From positions 157,412,357-157,476,356 of the forward strand of contig CM019824.1 in assembly GCA_009763385.1 (NCBI GenBank): a stretch of 64,000 bases of DNA. Reading direction: 5' to 3'. Under the pieces are notes generated by a model. That model saw only the letters and a list, made by a program, of their open reading frames with translations, ran no database searches and had not been told where the DNA came from. The position numbers and the translations under genes were made by a program. Positions 33,425-43,493 of the stretch are shown one piece after another. This DNA comes from Coix lacryma-jobi var. lacryma-jobi. Its lineage: Eukaryota > Streptophyta > Magnoliopsida > Poales > Poaceae. Every line of letters begins with the position of its first letter. Positions within the stretch are counted from its first letter, which is position 1.

Positions 33425-35441
33425 TCAAATCTTTTTGGGTCCTCCAAGGTTAGTAACCAAGCTCTTAGGCACCCAAATTGCCTTCTTCTTTGGGCCAACC
33501 ATGGGTGCACCAATGTACTTAGCCTTTACGCCATTAGTGCCCTTAGTAAGCATATAACAAGAATCAAAGCGAATAGATGTAACATGTGCATGCTTCTTGT
33601 TTTTATTCTTGTTAAAGCAATGTTGCTCTATATACCCGGATTGCTTGCATCTATTGCAAAACCGACCGTTGCTCTTCACAAAACATGTCTTGTGAGGAGC
33701 AAAAGCTGCCTTGCCCTTCTTGGGGGTATAGCCAAGTCCCTCCTTGTTGAGTGGACACCTTTGGCTACCCAAGCACTTAAGCAAGCGAGCATCTCCACCA
33801 TAGGCATTGCATAAGGCATGAGTGAGCTCTTTAACCTTGTTCTTAAGGTTCTTATTTTCTACTATTAATGATGAATCACAAGTAGTAGAAGTAGGCATTT
33901 TAGTTGAGCTAGATGATGATGATGCATTGGTGGGAACAACAATAATAGGAGTATAAAAAGATTCATCAAGTATATCACAAGTTACTCCTACATGGAATGT
34001 CTCTACAACATCCTCAATCTTATTTTGATTAAGGAGGGAGGAGTGGGATTCCTTAAGCCTAGTGTGAGCTTGATCAAGCTTCTCATGGGCTTCCTCTAGC
34101 CTCTCATGAGTGGACTTGAGTTCATCAAAGGATTTCTCAAGAGCCTTGTTGGCTTTGCGCAATTCTTTGCACTCCTTCCTCTTAGTCTCAATGTAAGAGT
34201 GAGCATCTTGTAGCATGCTTATGAGGTCCTCCTTTGAGTACTCCTCATCATCATCACTCTGAATCTCACTCTCATCGGATGATACCTTAGTGGCCTTAGC
34301 CATGAAGCACGTCGATGGAGTGTTGAAGATAGAAGGCTTGCTTGAGACAGCAAGACTAGCCATAGCCTTCTTCTTGGTGGTCTTCCTCTCATCATCACTA
34401 GAGTCATCATCATCACTTGAGGAAGCATCACTATCCCATGTCACAACATAGGATCCACCCTTCTTCTTTTCCTTCTTCTTCTCTTCCTGTTCCTTCTTTT
34501 CTTTCTTGTCTTTCTTCTTGCTCTTCTTGTGATCATCATCTTCATCACTAGAATATGGACAATCCGCAATGAAGTGATCCTTGCTCTTGCATCTATAGCA
34601 CCTTCTAGTTGAGCTCTTGGTTGTATCTCTTCTCTTTCTTGCCCGAAAGCTCTTCTTCTTCATGAACTTGCCAAACTTCTTGACAAAAAAGAGCTAGAAC
34701 TTCATCATCCAACTCATTTTCGCTTGTGCTAGCTTCATCGTCGCTTTCCTCTTTCTTTGCTTTGCCCTTGCTATTGCTCTTGGAGGATGACGCCTTGAAC
34801 ACGACAATCTTCTTCTTCTCTTCCTCTTGGGCTCCCCCATCCCGTTCCACACGGTATGTGTCTTGAGTGACCACATCACCTAGTACTTGGTTTGGGGTTA
34901 CCGTATCCAATCCTTCCCTCACAAGGATTGTCACCAAGGTATCAAACCTAGGAGGTAAGCATCTCAAGAACTTGTGGGAAAAGTCCTTGTCCTCCACCTT
35001 CTCACCCAAAGCCTTCAAGTCATTGATAATGACTTGCAACCGGTGAAACATCTCCGGTATGCTCTCATCATCTAGCATTTTGAAAGTAGCAAGCTTATCT
35101 TTAAGAATGTAAAACTTGGCACTCTTCACGACCTTGGTGCCTTCATATGTTTCTTCCAATCTCTCCCATATTTCACTTGCTCTTTCAAGATTCTTGATTT
35201 GCTCAAAGACTTTGATGTCAAATGCTTCATAGAAAATGTTGATTGTCACATCATTCCATTGAAGCTTCTCTTCTTCTCTTGGGGTAGGATCGGTGGTGTC
35301 AATCACGGCAAAGTCATGCTCGATCACATCCTAAATCTTCCTATTCATGCCTCTTGAGAACGCGCACATCTTCCGCTTCCAACAATCGAAGTTGGTGCCG
35401 TCAAAATGTGGTGGCTTCCCCATATAGTTGATTTGAGCCAT
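33425..35441 (-). pseudogene. Copia-A gag
   Basis: ATG at 35441 (MAQINYMGKPPHFDGTN), the usual copia gag start just downstream of the primer site. It has a UBN2-type gag core (LERASEIWERLEETYEGTK), a Lys/Glu-rich linker, a CCHC knuckle CYRCKSKDHFIADC, a long coiled coil and a basic C-terminus; about 670 codons in all. Defects: TAG at 35333-35331 and a one-base insertion in a six-base A run at 34685-34690 (T run on the coding strand). The stop TGA is at 33427-33425, 27 bases before the TAG that opens the pol frame. Confidence 0.87.
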
Positions 35442-35484
35442 TGTAACACCGGAGGTTGTAAATCCTTAAACAAACGGTGACTTA

Positions 35485-35496
35485 GCTCCGATACCA
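35485..35496 (-). other. Copia-A primer-binding site
   Basis: Minus strand TGGTATCGGAGC, two bases inside the 5' LTR; tRNA-Met type. Confidence 0.85.
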
Positions 35497-35498
35497 CT

Positions 35499-37234
35499 TG
35501 AAAGGTCTGAATGGCTAGAGGGGGGGTGAATAGCCTATTTAAAAATCTAGAATCCTGAAACTCAAAGCTCAAAAAGTATATCACATCGCACAGTCGGTAC
35601 TACCGACTATAGGGGCCGGTACTACCGGCTCCAAGGGTCGGTACTACCGACAACCTAGGAGCAACTACGAAATCAGGATGAACGAGATGCAAAATTGAAT
35701 CTAGCTTATACCAAAGATTTCCTATGAGATGTAGATGAAGTTTATACCTTATCCAAGTAGTGGCTCCTCCCCCAAAGTGTAGATCGAGCCTTCCCACACC
35801 TAAGAATGAGAGAGGAGGGAGGAAGAACACGAAGAACATGAGTGCAAACGAAATAATCGAAGAAGTGAATCCAACAAGCACACGCGACACAAGATTTATC
35901 CCGAGGTTCGGTCGCTTCACTAAGAAGTGCCTACGTCCTCGTTGTTGAGGTGACCACTAAGGTCGGAGTCTTTTTCACCTCCTTGCCTCACTCAAGCAAC
36001 CACAAAGGCTAGTTGAGTTTCTTCACTAAGAATCACGAGGGTAATACAAACACTTCGGAGTGCCCTCACAAATGAGTCAATCACGGGCAACAACCGAAGA
36101 ACACCTAACCGGCTAGGGTTCCAAGAACCCAAGAGTAAAGAACACAAATCAAGCCGAAAAGATGTAGGATCCAAGTGCTCAAGACGTAGATCGATGCTTC
36201 TCACTCTCTAATCTCACTTCCCTAGCACAAAGCTTGCAAGAGATTCACTCTAGAATCAAAGGGGGAGAGAGAGGAGCTTAGTCAACACTTGGGAGCTCCT
36301 TTTCTTTTCTTAGGTCAGGCGAATGGGAGAGGTGACAGATAGAAGCCGGCCGAGCGGCTATATATACCAGTCACGTCTGCGCCACGGTCGGTAGTACCGA
36401 CCCCCCTGGGTCGGTAGTACCGACTGCATTAAAAACAGCCGTTACATCAACCGTTGACCCGATGGAACCACCGACCCCTGGTCGGTACCACCGGTGGTCG
36501 GTAGTACCGGCCTTATGGCGGTACTACCGACAGGCCAAACTCAAACCTACACAGAGAGCATCTCGAAACACCTGCTGACCATGGTACTACCGACCAGGGT
36601 GTCGGTACTACCGAGGGTTGGTACTACCGACCCTATGGCGGTACAACCGCCAGGCCAACTCAGTCCCAACACAGAGAGGGTGTAAAACGTCCTGGATCCT
36701 CGGTACTACTGACCTGAGGGTCAGTACTACCGAGCCCGGTAGTACCAACTCTATATCGGTACCACCGCTAGGTCAACTGAGACCCAATCCAGAGAGCATT
36801 GCACACAGCACCCTTGGGCGGTACTACTGACTCCCTTGGTCGGTACTACCGACCATACCCAGAAAACCTCTATGTGTTCGTGAGTGCGTGCTGTCTCTCA
36901 ACCGCTAGAATTTAGACGTCATGAGCACTTTTCTTCACATCTAGCTAGCCTCAAATGTATCCCTCTTGATAGTCCGGCTTGCCTATCACTCAAGAAAAAG
37001 ATAAAACTAAAGTCTCAACTTGAGCACTGACATCTTTCCCTTTTCCATTTCACCGAAGACAGAGCATTTGATCACTTGAGAACTTGTGGCCGTCACCATC
37101 CAACATGGTCGCCATCTAGCTAGCTCCATCAAAGGCTTGGTCGTATTGCTTTCTCATTAGCTACACACATGCTTAGCAATAGGATTAGACCAACTAGGTT
37201 TCATCAATTAACCAAAATCAAACTAGGGCTTTCA
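35499..37234 (-). repeat. Copia-A 5' LTR (complete)
   Basis: 1,736 bp, TG...CA on the minus strand, followed on the right by the GACGG duplication (37235-37239). Inner end CATTCAGACCTTTCA. It contains many copies of GTCGGTACTACCGAC and its complement, an odd-length palindrome with one free central base, concentrated at 35592-35650 and 36385-36855. The minus-strand TATA candidate is at 36359-36366. Confidence 0.92.
36359..36366 (-). promoter_or_regulatory. Candidate TATA box, Copia-A LTR
   Basis: TATATATA in a GC-rich setting, conserved at 2919-2926 in the other LTR. Probably the promoter of the minus-strand element; start site not known. Confidence 0.5.
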
Positions 37235-37333
37235 GACGGCTATATTGGATAACTACTTAGAGAAGTTATTTCACAATATTTTTCTATCAAAATATAATTA
37301 GGAATGATATTGAGTCTCCTAGAGTTGCTCTAA

Positions 37334-37622
37334 GGCCTCCGAATCAAACTAGAGGAGCCAAAACTTATATAGTAGCAACGTCCATTGACCATTATGCACT
37401 GCAATTAAAGGTCTGATGACAGAATCCAAGTACTACGACCCTGAACATGCAAAAAAACAATCTGCACGTTGATTTGTAGTGCATCCCAACGCTCAAGAAG
37501 ACAAAGCCACCAATCAAAACACTGTCAAAAAACGCGACTAGCTTGTTACTAGGTGTTAAAAAAATCAGAGTTAATGGTAACGAAGACATTTTCACATGTA
37601 GCTTTTGCATAGACTCCATGTA
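37334..37622. other. Spacer, no gene seen
   Basis: Sequence flanking the Tourist-like MITE. A 75-codon minus-strand frame (37392-37619) has no recognisable domain. Confidence 0.5.
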
Positions 37623-37879
37623 CTCCCTCCGTCCCTGAAAGAATCAATTTATAGAGTTGTCTTAAGTCAAACTTTTTGAACTTTGACCGAATTTCTAGAA
37701 AAAACTATCAAGATTGATGGTACCAAATTCATATCATTAGATATATCATAGAATATATTTTCATAATATGTCTATTTTATATCATAGATGTTATTATTCT
37801 TTTCTATAAAGTTAGTCAAAGTTTAAAAAGTTTGACCGGCACGGATCCTAGGAATTGCTTTTTTCAGGGACAGAGGGAG
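37623..37879 (+). mobile_element. Stowaway-like MITE, copy 1
   Basis: 257 bp from CTCCCTCCGTCCCTGAAAG to CAGGGACAGAGGGAG, flanked by TA on both sides (37621-37622 and 37880-37881), the signature of Tc1/mariner-related Stowaway MITEs. Non-coding. Confidence 0.9.
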
Positions 37880-37939
37880 TAAGTGTCTAGCAGCATTCTC
37901 GAAGTCCATAACTCCATATTAACGTACTCCAAGTACGTA

Positions 37940-38202
37940 TTTCCTCCATATAGTAAATAGAAGTCCTTTATAACAGCGACACGGTCTCTAAAGCATAACT
38001 TTGACCACTTGTTCCTTTAAAAATATTTATTGTAAAATAGTATATATATATTTATTTATTTATGAAAATATTTTTTAAGACAAATTTATTTATATGATTT
38101 TTACCTCTAAACTCAACAATTTTAAAGTTATTCATGATTTATATTCCTAATGTTTGACTCAAACCTTGTCCAAAAGGACTTATATTTCGTATATGGAGGG
38201 AG
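37940..38202. mobile_element. Second-family Stowaway-like MITE
   Basis: The left end TTTCCTCCATATAG and the right end ATATGGAGGGAG are inverted, with AAGTCCTTT and AAAGGACTT just inside. TA on both sides. A different family from the elements on either side of it. Confidence 0.7.
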
Positions 38203-38292
38203 TACTAGTAAAATAGGAGTAGGAGTATATACTATAGTCCTTGACATTCGACACAGACTTGTGGTTGTCATGCTTATCGCAATAATGTAATA

Positions 38293-38549
38293 CTCCCTCT
38301 GTCCCTGAAAGAAGCAATTCCTAGGATCCGTGTCGGTCAAACTTTTTAAACTTTGACTAACTTTATAGAAAAGAATAATAACATCTATAATATAAAATAG
38401 ACATATTATGAAAATATATTCTATGATATATCTAATGATATGAATTTGATACCATCAATCTTGATAGTTTTTTCTAGAAATTTGGTCAAAGTTCAAAAAG
38501 TTTGACTTAAGACAACTCTAGAAATTGATTCTTTCAGGGACGGAGGGAG
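38293..38549 (-). mobile_element. Stowaway-like MITE, copy 2 (inverted relative to copy 1)
   Basis: 257 bp with TA flanks (38291-38292, 38550-38551). Its left end CTCCCTCTGTCCCTGAAAG continues with CAATTCCTAGGATCCGTG, the reverse complement of the right part of copy 1. The two copies are inverted and highly similar. Confidence 0.9.
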
Positions 38550-38603
38550 TACTACAACATTCGTGGCCAATCTGGCAGCCAGGCATTTTGGTTTGGTGCA
38601 GTA

Positions 38604-38762
38604 GGGCCTGTTTGGTTGGTGTCCTAGCTAGTTTGCCTGGCAAAAAATATTGCCTGAGATTTGCCTGAAAAGTTGATGTTTTTTGCCTGGTGAGGCAAGC
38701 TAGAGGAAAATGTGTTTGGTTTGAAGCCCGTGCCTAGAAATGCAAATGAGATGATAAATCAC
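38604..38762. mobile_element. Fragment of a hAT-type MITE
   Basis: Starts GGGCCTGTTTGGTTGGTG, a start common among grass MITEs, with GTGTTTGGTTTGAAGCCC near 38711. No matching inverted end is present before the next element begins, so it is either truncated or misread. Confidence 0.3.
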
Positions 38763-39468
38763 TGTCGGTGTTCGGAACCCGGGAGGTCAACACCAACGAG
38801 TGAATTTGTGAGTGTGTGCTTCCTAATCTGGATGGTGATGCAAGAAGAATACAGACGATTTATCCTGGTTCGGGCAAGAGAAGGCCCTACGTCCAGCGGG
38901 GGAAGAGAGTTTGTATTATCCTGCACCGAAGTGCTTGTACAGGGGCAGATACAAGCGCGAGAGAGAACGCGGGGTGTGAAGGAGCTAAAACTAGAGAACC
39001 GGGCTCTGGAGTCCTAGGCTATGGCGGTTTGAGAGCTGAGAGTCAGAGAGTTTGAGAGTTTGTGCATTGTGTGTCGCAACGTATCGTGGCCTTGTGTCGC
39101 CCGCCCTTTCCTAAGCCCTGGTGTCCTCTTTTATAGGCGAAGGCGAGGCACGGGGTTACACGAGTCTTAGGGCTGTCGTAGGCGATGACGTTGGCGAGGC
39201 GATGCCGATCATGTCGGCGCTGCTGTAGAGGCGTACACCCTGGGAATGGGCCCGCCCTGTAGCGACGTGCGCCGTGATGTCGCGGTTGTCCCGGTGGTGG
39301 CGTGGCGATACTGATTACGTTAGTGCCCATGCGCAGGCGTGCGGGATGTTGGGGATGTCGCGTCGGGAGTTGTTGGAGTGTTGACCAGTCTTGATGGAGT
39401 CCTGCTCGAGGAGGCGGTCGAGGCCTGCGCGGACAGGGTCGAGGCTCGGAGAATGCGGGAAATGTGTT
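38763..39468 (+). repeat. LTR-like fragment of unknown family
   Basis: Begins TGTCGGTGTTCGGAACCC and contains TTTATCCTGGTTCGGGC, phrases I associate with grass gypsy LTRs. It is cut at 39468 by Copia-B, so the 3' end would lie beyond the window. It could instead be the end of a DNA transposon. No coding domain. Confidence 0.4.
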
Positions 39469-41021
39469 TGAACGCATCTTGGCCCCTAGTGGGTTTCGGT
39501 GATTGGATGAAACACAAGATTAGTGTGACTAACGTGTGTTTTGCAGAAACAGGATTGAGTTAGGTCACGGTAATGGCGACGATACGGGCATATGAAGTTC
39601 ATGTCCCCTGGCGATGGATATCGTTTCGGTTTTCAAAGGACGGACGACGAAGACGGTGGTAGACTAGGCTAAGTGTCATATGGTGTTGGAGGACACTTAG
39701 GTAGTCTTAGGTCTTTGTTTTTCCTTTGGCCGTACTATAAAGGGGAGCGTGAATCAGTAGCTTGACCTAGATGAGTCTATTGAGGTAGGTGTGGTGCACA
39801 CTTGTTATTTCATAGCCCTAGGTAGCTCAGAGAGATGCCTTAAGTCGAGAGGATCAAAAGTCGTTTAGGCCGCGTCGCGATCCGAGTTGAGTCTGCCCTT
39901 GTAATGGGCATCGGACGCTGGCCAGTCCGATGCTCACCCCGACTAGGGTTTAGTCTGGAGCGTTGCATCAGACGCGCCGATGTGTTCACATCGGACGCGT
40001 CCGTGCCACTGTTCACGAGCGCGTGAACTGGAGGTAGCATCGGACGCTGGTATCGGACGCTGAGGGCCAGCGTCCGATGGCCATCCAGAGAGGTTCCAGA
40101 GAGGGTAAAACCACATCGGACGCGTCCGATGTGGTAGCACCGGACGCTGCCCGATGTCCCTTTAACAGGTCTGACAAGAGGGTACAGTCGACCGTTGGTC
40201 GAGGTCATCGGCGCGTCCGATGCCAGGCATCAGAGCGTCCGATGCCCCCGCAGAAACCCTGTCTTGTGCAGTTTTTGGATGGCCGGTTGGGGGAGTATTT
40301 ATACTCCTTCCCTCCATCCATTTGAGTGTTCTTGCCACTTCCATCTGCTGAGAGACACATTGTGAGTGTGAGATAGTGCAAGAGCCCTAGTGAGGTTGAG
40401 TGATTTGCTAATTGTGAGAATTAGACACCTCCTAGTGAGAATTGAGTAGCAAGTGTGCATCCATCCATCTCTTTGGCCTTATGTCGGTCAAGTGAGAGTT
40501 CCAGCTTGTTACTCTTGGTGATCGGCATCACCTAGACGGCTTGGTGGCGATCGTGAAGCTTGGAGAGCATCCGGTGGCATTGTGGATAACCCAAGCAAGC
40601 TTGTGACCGGTAGTGAGCGATTCACCGGGCTGGAGCGGCGAAGAATCAGCTCATAGTGAGCACTTGATCCTTGCGCGGATCAAGGGGGAGCGATACCCTT
40701 GCGCGGGTGCTCCAACGAGGACTAGGGGGGTGTGCCGACACCTCGATACCTCGGCAAAAAGATCGTCGTGTCATCTCTACTCCTTTACCTACGCATTTAC
40801 TTTCAAGCAATTCAATTCCACATTATTACTTGTTGTTCATTCACTATTGAATTGCTTTGCTAGAGTAGGAGTGGCATACACTTGGTCTTTTGTGCGGTAG
40901 AGTAAAGAGAAACACACTTCTAGGCACTAGGGGGTTAATTGGGGCTTGATAGGTTTTATTCTTGCAAAAGTTTTAGAAAAGCCCAATTCACCCCCCCCTC
41001 TTGGGCATCTTGATCCTTTCA
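39469..41021 (+). repeat. Copia-B 5' LTR
   Basis: 1,553 bp, TGAACGCATC...CCTTTCA. It holds a cluster of CATCGGACGC / GCGTCCGATG motifs (39908-40245), including a perfect 24-base palindrome at 40111-40134. Compared with the 3' LTR it has short deletions inside this cluster, for example near 39925 and 40150. TATA candidate at 39735-39743. Confidence 0.92.
39735..39743 (+). promoter_or_regulatory. Candidate TATA box, Copia-B LTR
   Basis: CTATAAAGG, repeated at 63285-63293 in the 3' LTR. A good plant TATA match upstream of the palindrome cluster. Confidence 0.5.
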
Positions 41022-41023
41022 AT

Positions 41024-41035
41024 TGGTATTGGAGC
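41024..41035 (+). other. Copia-B primer-binding site
   Basis: TGGTATTGGAGC, two bases after the LTR end; tRNA-Met type with a T in place of C or A in the middle. Confidence 0.8.
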
Positions 41036-41074
41036 CTCGTGCTCTCGATTTAGGCTTAACCGCCTAGAGTTAAG

Positions 41075-43477
41075 ATGTCCGGAGGTGATGGACCACCTCC
41101 CATGTTCGAGGGAGAGGACTTTCCATATTGGAAAATTCGTATGGTGTTGTACCTAGAAGCGGTTGATGTTAAATGCCGCGAAGCCGCCATAACCGGGTTC
41201 CCCAAACCCAAGGAGGGCACTAGCCTCACGCCACATGAGGAAGAGAATGAGAAGTGGAATGCAAAAGCCAAAAACATTCTATTTAGAGGCATTTGCAAGG
41301 ATGTGTTCAACCGCGTCCGTAACCACAAAAATGCCCAAGATCTATGGGATAACATTTGTGCTCTCCATGAGGGAACCAAGAGTGAGCGTGAGGAGAGATA
41401 TCATCTAGTTATGCAAAAGCTTCATTCATTTGATATGCATGCTAATGAAAGTGCAAATGAAATGTACTCACGCTTGAATGTTCTTGTAGAAGAACTCAAT
41501 GGACTTGGCCTCACACAAATGCAACCATCCGATGTTGTGAGGAAGATCCTTTGTGTCCTCCCAATTGAGAAATATGGACACATTGTGACGGTGCTACATC
41601 AAGGCGATCTTTCCACCACTACACCAACTCAAATCTTGGGAAAGATCAATGCCCATGAGATGTACATGCACATCACACCAAGTGGTGGTTCTTCCACCGA
41701 CAAGAAGAAGGACTTGGCCTTCAAAGAAAGCCATGACAAGAAGGGCAAGTCAAAGGCTATTGAGGTGCATCATGAGAGCTCAAGTGATGAAGAGGATGAT
41801 TCCAACATCGCTCTCATGGTGAGGAAGACCACCAAGATGTTGAAGAAGCTTCACAAAAATGGAGTCAACTTTGACTCAAGAAAGAAGAAATTCTTCACAA
41901 GTAGCAAGAGGAGGCCAATCTCCGAAATGGATTGCTACAATTGCGGTGAGCTTGGCCATCTAGCCCACCAATGCACCAAGCCCAAGAAGGACAACTACAA
42001 GAACAAGAATAAGGGCAAAAAGTATGACTCATCAAGTGAAGATGAGAAGAAGAACGACAAGCCCTACAAGAAGAGAGATGGCAAGAAGAAGCAATACCAC
42101 AAGAAAGGTGGTAAAGCATACATTGTTGGTGATTGGCTCACCGACATTGACTCCTCCGGTGGCTCATCCGATGAAGATAGTGATGATGAGAAGGAGAAGG
42201 TGGCCGCTCTAGTCATTGGCTCCTCTACACCACCACCACCACCGTCACCATCATCATCTACACACCTATGCCTCATGGCTAAAGGTGATCGAAAGGTACA
42301 AAGCGATGATGACTCTAGTGATAGTGATAGTGATAGTGATGGTGAATTTGAGGCACCCACTTATGATGAGCTTGTTAAATTGCTAAACAACTACTCTAAA
42401 ATCATAAGAAAGACTAGAGCTAAAAATGAAAAGCTTGTTGATGAAAATGAATCTCTTGTTGAGAAATATGATCATGCTATTCATGCTAGTGATAAGCTAA
42501 AAGATGAACTTGCTACTATGTCATCATCCATCAAGGAGCTCAAGTCCTCTAACAAGGAGCTCAAAGCTAAAAATGAAAAACTTGATAAGGTGCATAGTGA
42601 CTTTACCACTAGTTATGCTTTGCTCAAAGAACAATACACTCAAGTGAAAGTTGACTATGATACTCTCACCGTTGCTTATGATATGCTTTCACATGAGACA
42701 CATGATGCTCCTAACCTTGTTGTTAAGTGTGACATAGCAACATCTTGTGAGGACTTGGTTAGTGAGCATGATGAGCAAAGAGCTAGTGGCAAGGGCAAGA
42801 ATGTGGTTGTGGCCGATCACTATGATGATTATGTCAAGATCAAGAATGAGAATGCAAAGCTCAAGGTTGATCTAGAGAAACTTGCAACCACAAAGCAAGT
42901 CATTGTTGAGACCCAAGATGATGATTATAGCATGTCACTTGAGCTAGACATGCTAAAAGAAGAGAACAAGAGATTGAAGATGGAGAGAGATTACAAGATG
43001 ACACCATCTCAATTAGAGCTCCAACAAGAGAATAACAAGCTCAAGAAAGAGAAGGAGCACCTCACCACCGGGTTGAAGAAATTCACCAAGGGGCAATGTC
43101 TTCAAAGTGAGCTACTCATGAACACCGTGATGAAGACAAATAGAAATGGTATTGGCTTCCTTGAAGAGAAGATGAAGCAACGCAAAAGCATCACTAAGCC
43201 AAAGAAGAAGAAGATTAGAAGATGCTATGAGTGTGGAAAGGAAGGACACTTTGCTCATGATTGTGAAGAGCCTAAACCTACACCCTTGCCCAAGCATGCT
43301 AGGCCCTTTGCTTTCAATGCTCACTACATGCTTAGACAAGACTCTAGTGGCAAGATGAAAGTCATGTTCATGGGGCCTCCTAACAAGAATAGGCCAAAGC
43401 AAATTTGGGTTGCAAAGTCACTAGTAGAGAAGGTTAAGGGACCGCAACAAGTTTGGGTCCCAAAAGCTCAAGCTTGA
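41075..43477 (+). CDS. Copia-B Gag, 800 residues, intact
   Basis: ATG at 41075, 40 bases after the primer site (MSGGDGPPPMFEGEDFPYWK). Gag core at about residues 20-210. A first CCHC knuckle CYNCGELGHLAHQC lies near residue 287. Then come Lys/Asp/Ser-rich low-complexity runs (SDSDSDSD near 42325), a long predicted coiled coil (about 430-680), and a second knuckle CYECGKEGHFAHDC near residue 716. No stop or frameshift, the only undamaged long frame in this element. The two knuckles and coiled coil fit Sirevirus Gag, which packages the RNA in particles. The stop is 13 bases before the TAG that precedes the pol frame. Confidence 0.9.
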   Translation: MSGGDGPPPMFEGEDFPYWKIRMVLYLEAVDVKCREAAITGFPKPKEGTSLTPHEEENEKWNAKAKNILFRGICKDVFNRVRNHKNAQDLWDNICALHEGTKSEREERYHLVMQKLHSFDMHANESANEMYSRLNVLVEELNGLGLTQMQPSDVVRKILCVLPIEKYGHIVTVLHQGDLSTTTPTQILGKINAHEMYMHITPSGGSSTDKKKDLAFKESHDKKGKSKAIEVHHESSSDEEDDSNIALMVRKTTKMLKKLHKNGVNFDSRKKKFFTSSKRRPISEMDCYNCGELGHLAHQCTKPKKDNYKNKNKGKKYDSSSEDEKKNDKPYKKRDGKKKQYHKKGGKAYIVGDWLTDIDSSGGSSDEDSDDEKEKVAALVIGSSTPPPPPSPSSSTHLCLMAKGDRKVQSDDDSSDSDSDSDGEFEAPTYDELVKLLNNYSKIIRKTRAKNEKLVDENESLVEKYDHAIHASDKLKDELATMSSSIKELKSSNKELKAKNEKLDKVHSDFTTSYALLKEQYTQVKVDYDTLTVAYDMLSHETHDAPNLVVKCDIATSCEDLVSEHDEQRASGKGKNVVVADHYDDYVKIKNENAKLKVDLEKLATTKQVIVETQDDDYSMSLELDMLKEENKRLKMERDYKMTPSQLELQQENNKLKKEKEHLTTGLKKFTKGQCLQSELLMNTVMKTNRNGIGFLEEKMKQRKSITKPKKKKIRRCYECGKEGHFAHDCEEPKPTPLPKHARPFAFNAHYMLRQDSSGKMKVMFMGPPNKNRPKQIWVAKSLVEKVKGPQQVWVPKAQA

Positions 43478-43493
43478 TTTCTTGTGTGTGTAG

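Larger units (their letters stand above)
2081..37234 (-). mobile_element. Copia-A, minus-strand Ty1/copia (Sirevirus-like) element, heavily interrupted
   Basis: The 5' LTR is at 35499-37234, the primer-binding site at 35485-35496, gag at 35441-33425, and pol from 33394 down to 31531, where an Athila-like element interrupts it. The left (3') LTR survives only as 2081-3073, where a LINE begins. The rest of pol (most of RT, RNase H) and the remainder of the left LTR are missing, apparently lost in a deletion whose junction lies near 8316. The perfect GACGG duplication on both outer sides shows the element was once complete. Confidence 0.88.
1894..37330. mobile_element. Tourist-like MITE, split by Copia-A
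   Basis: The left part (1894-2080) starts GAACATCTCCAAGAGTCT. The right part (37240-37330) ends in a sequence whose reverse complement starts GAGCAACTCTAGGAGACTC, an imperfect inverted repeat. TAA flanks both ends (1891-1893 and 37331-37333), the TWA-type target duplication of PIF/Harbinger (Tourist) elements. Removing the Copia-A insertion and one GACGG copy leaves about 278 bp, a normal MITE length. The element has no coding capacity and is the oldest layer of this nest. Confidence 0.65.

Noticed and set aside
35590..36855. CRISPR-like look of the GTCGGTACTACCGAC repeats (also the GCGTCCGATG and GACCGGACGC clusters)
   Set aside because: Spacing is irregular, repeats are short and in both orientations, and this is a plant LTR; there are no cas genes.
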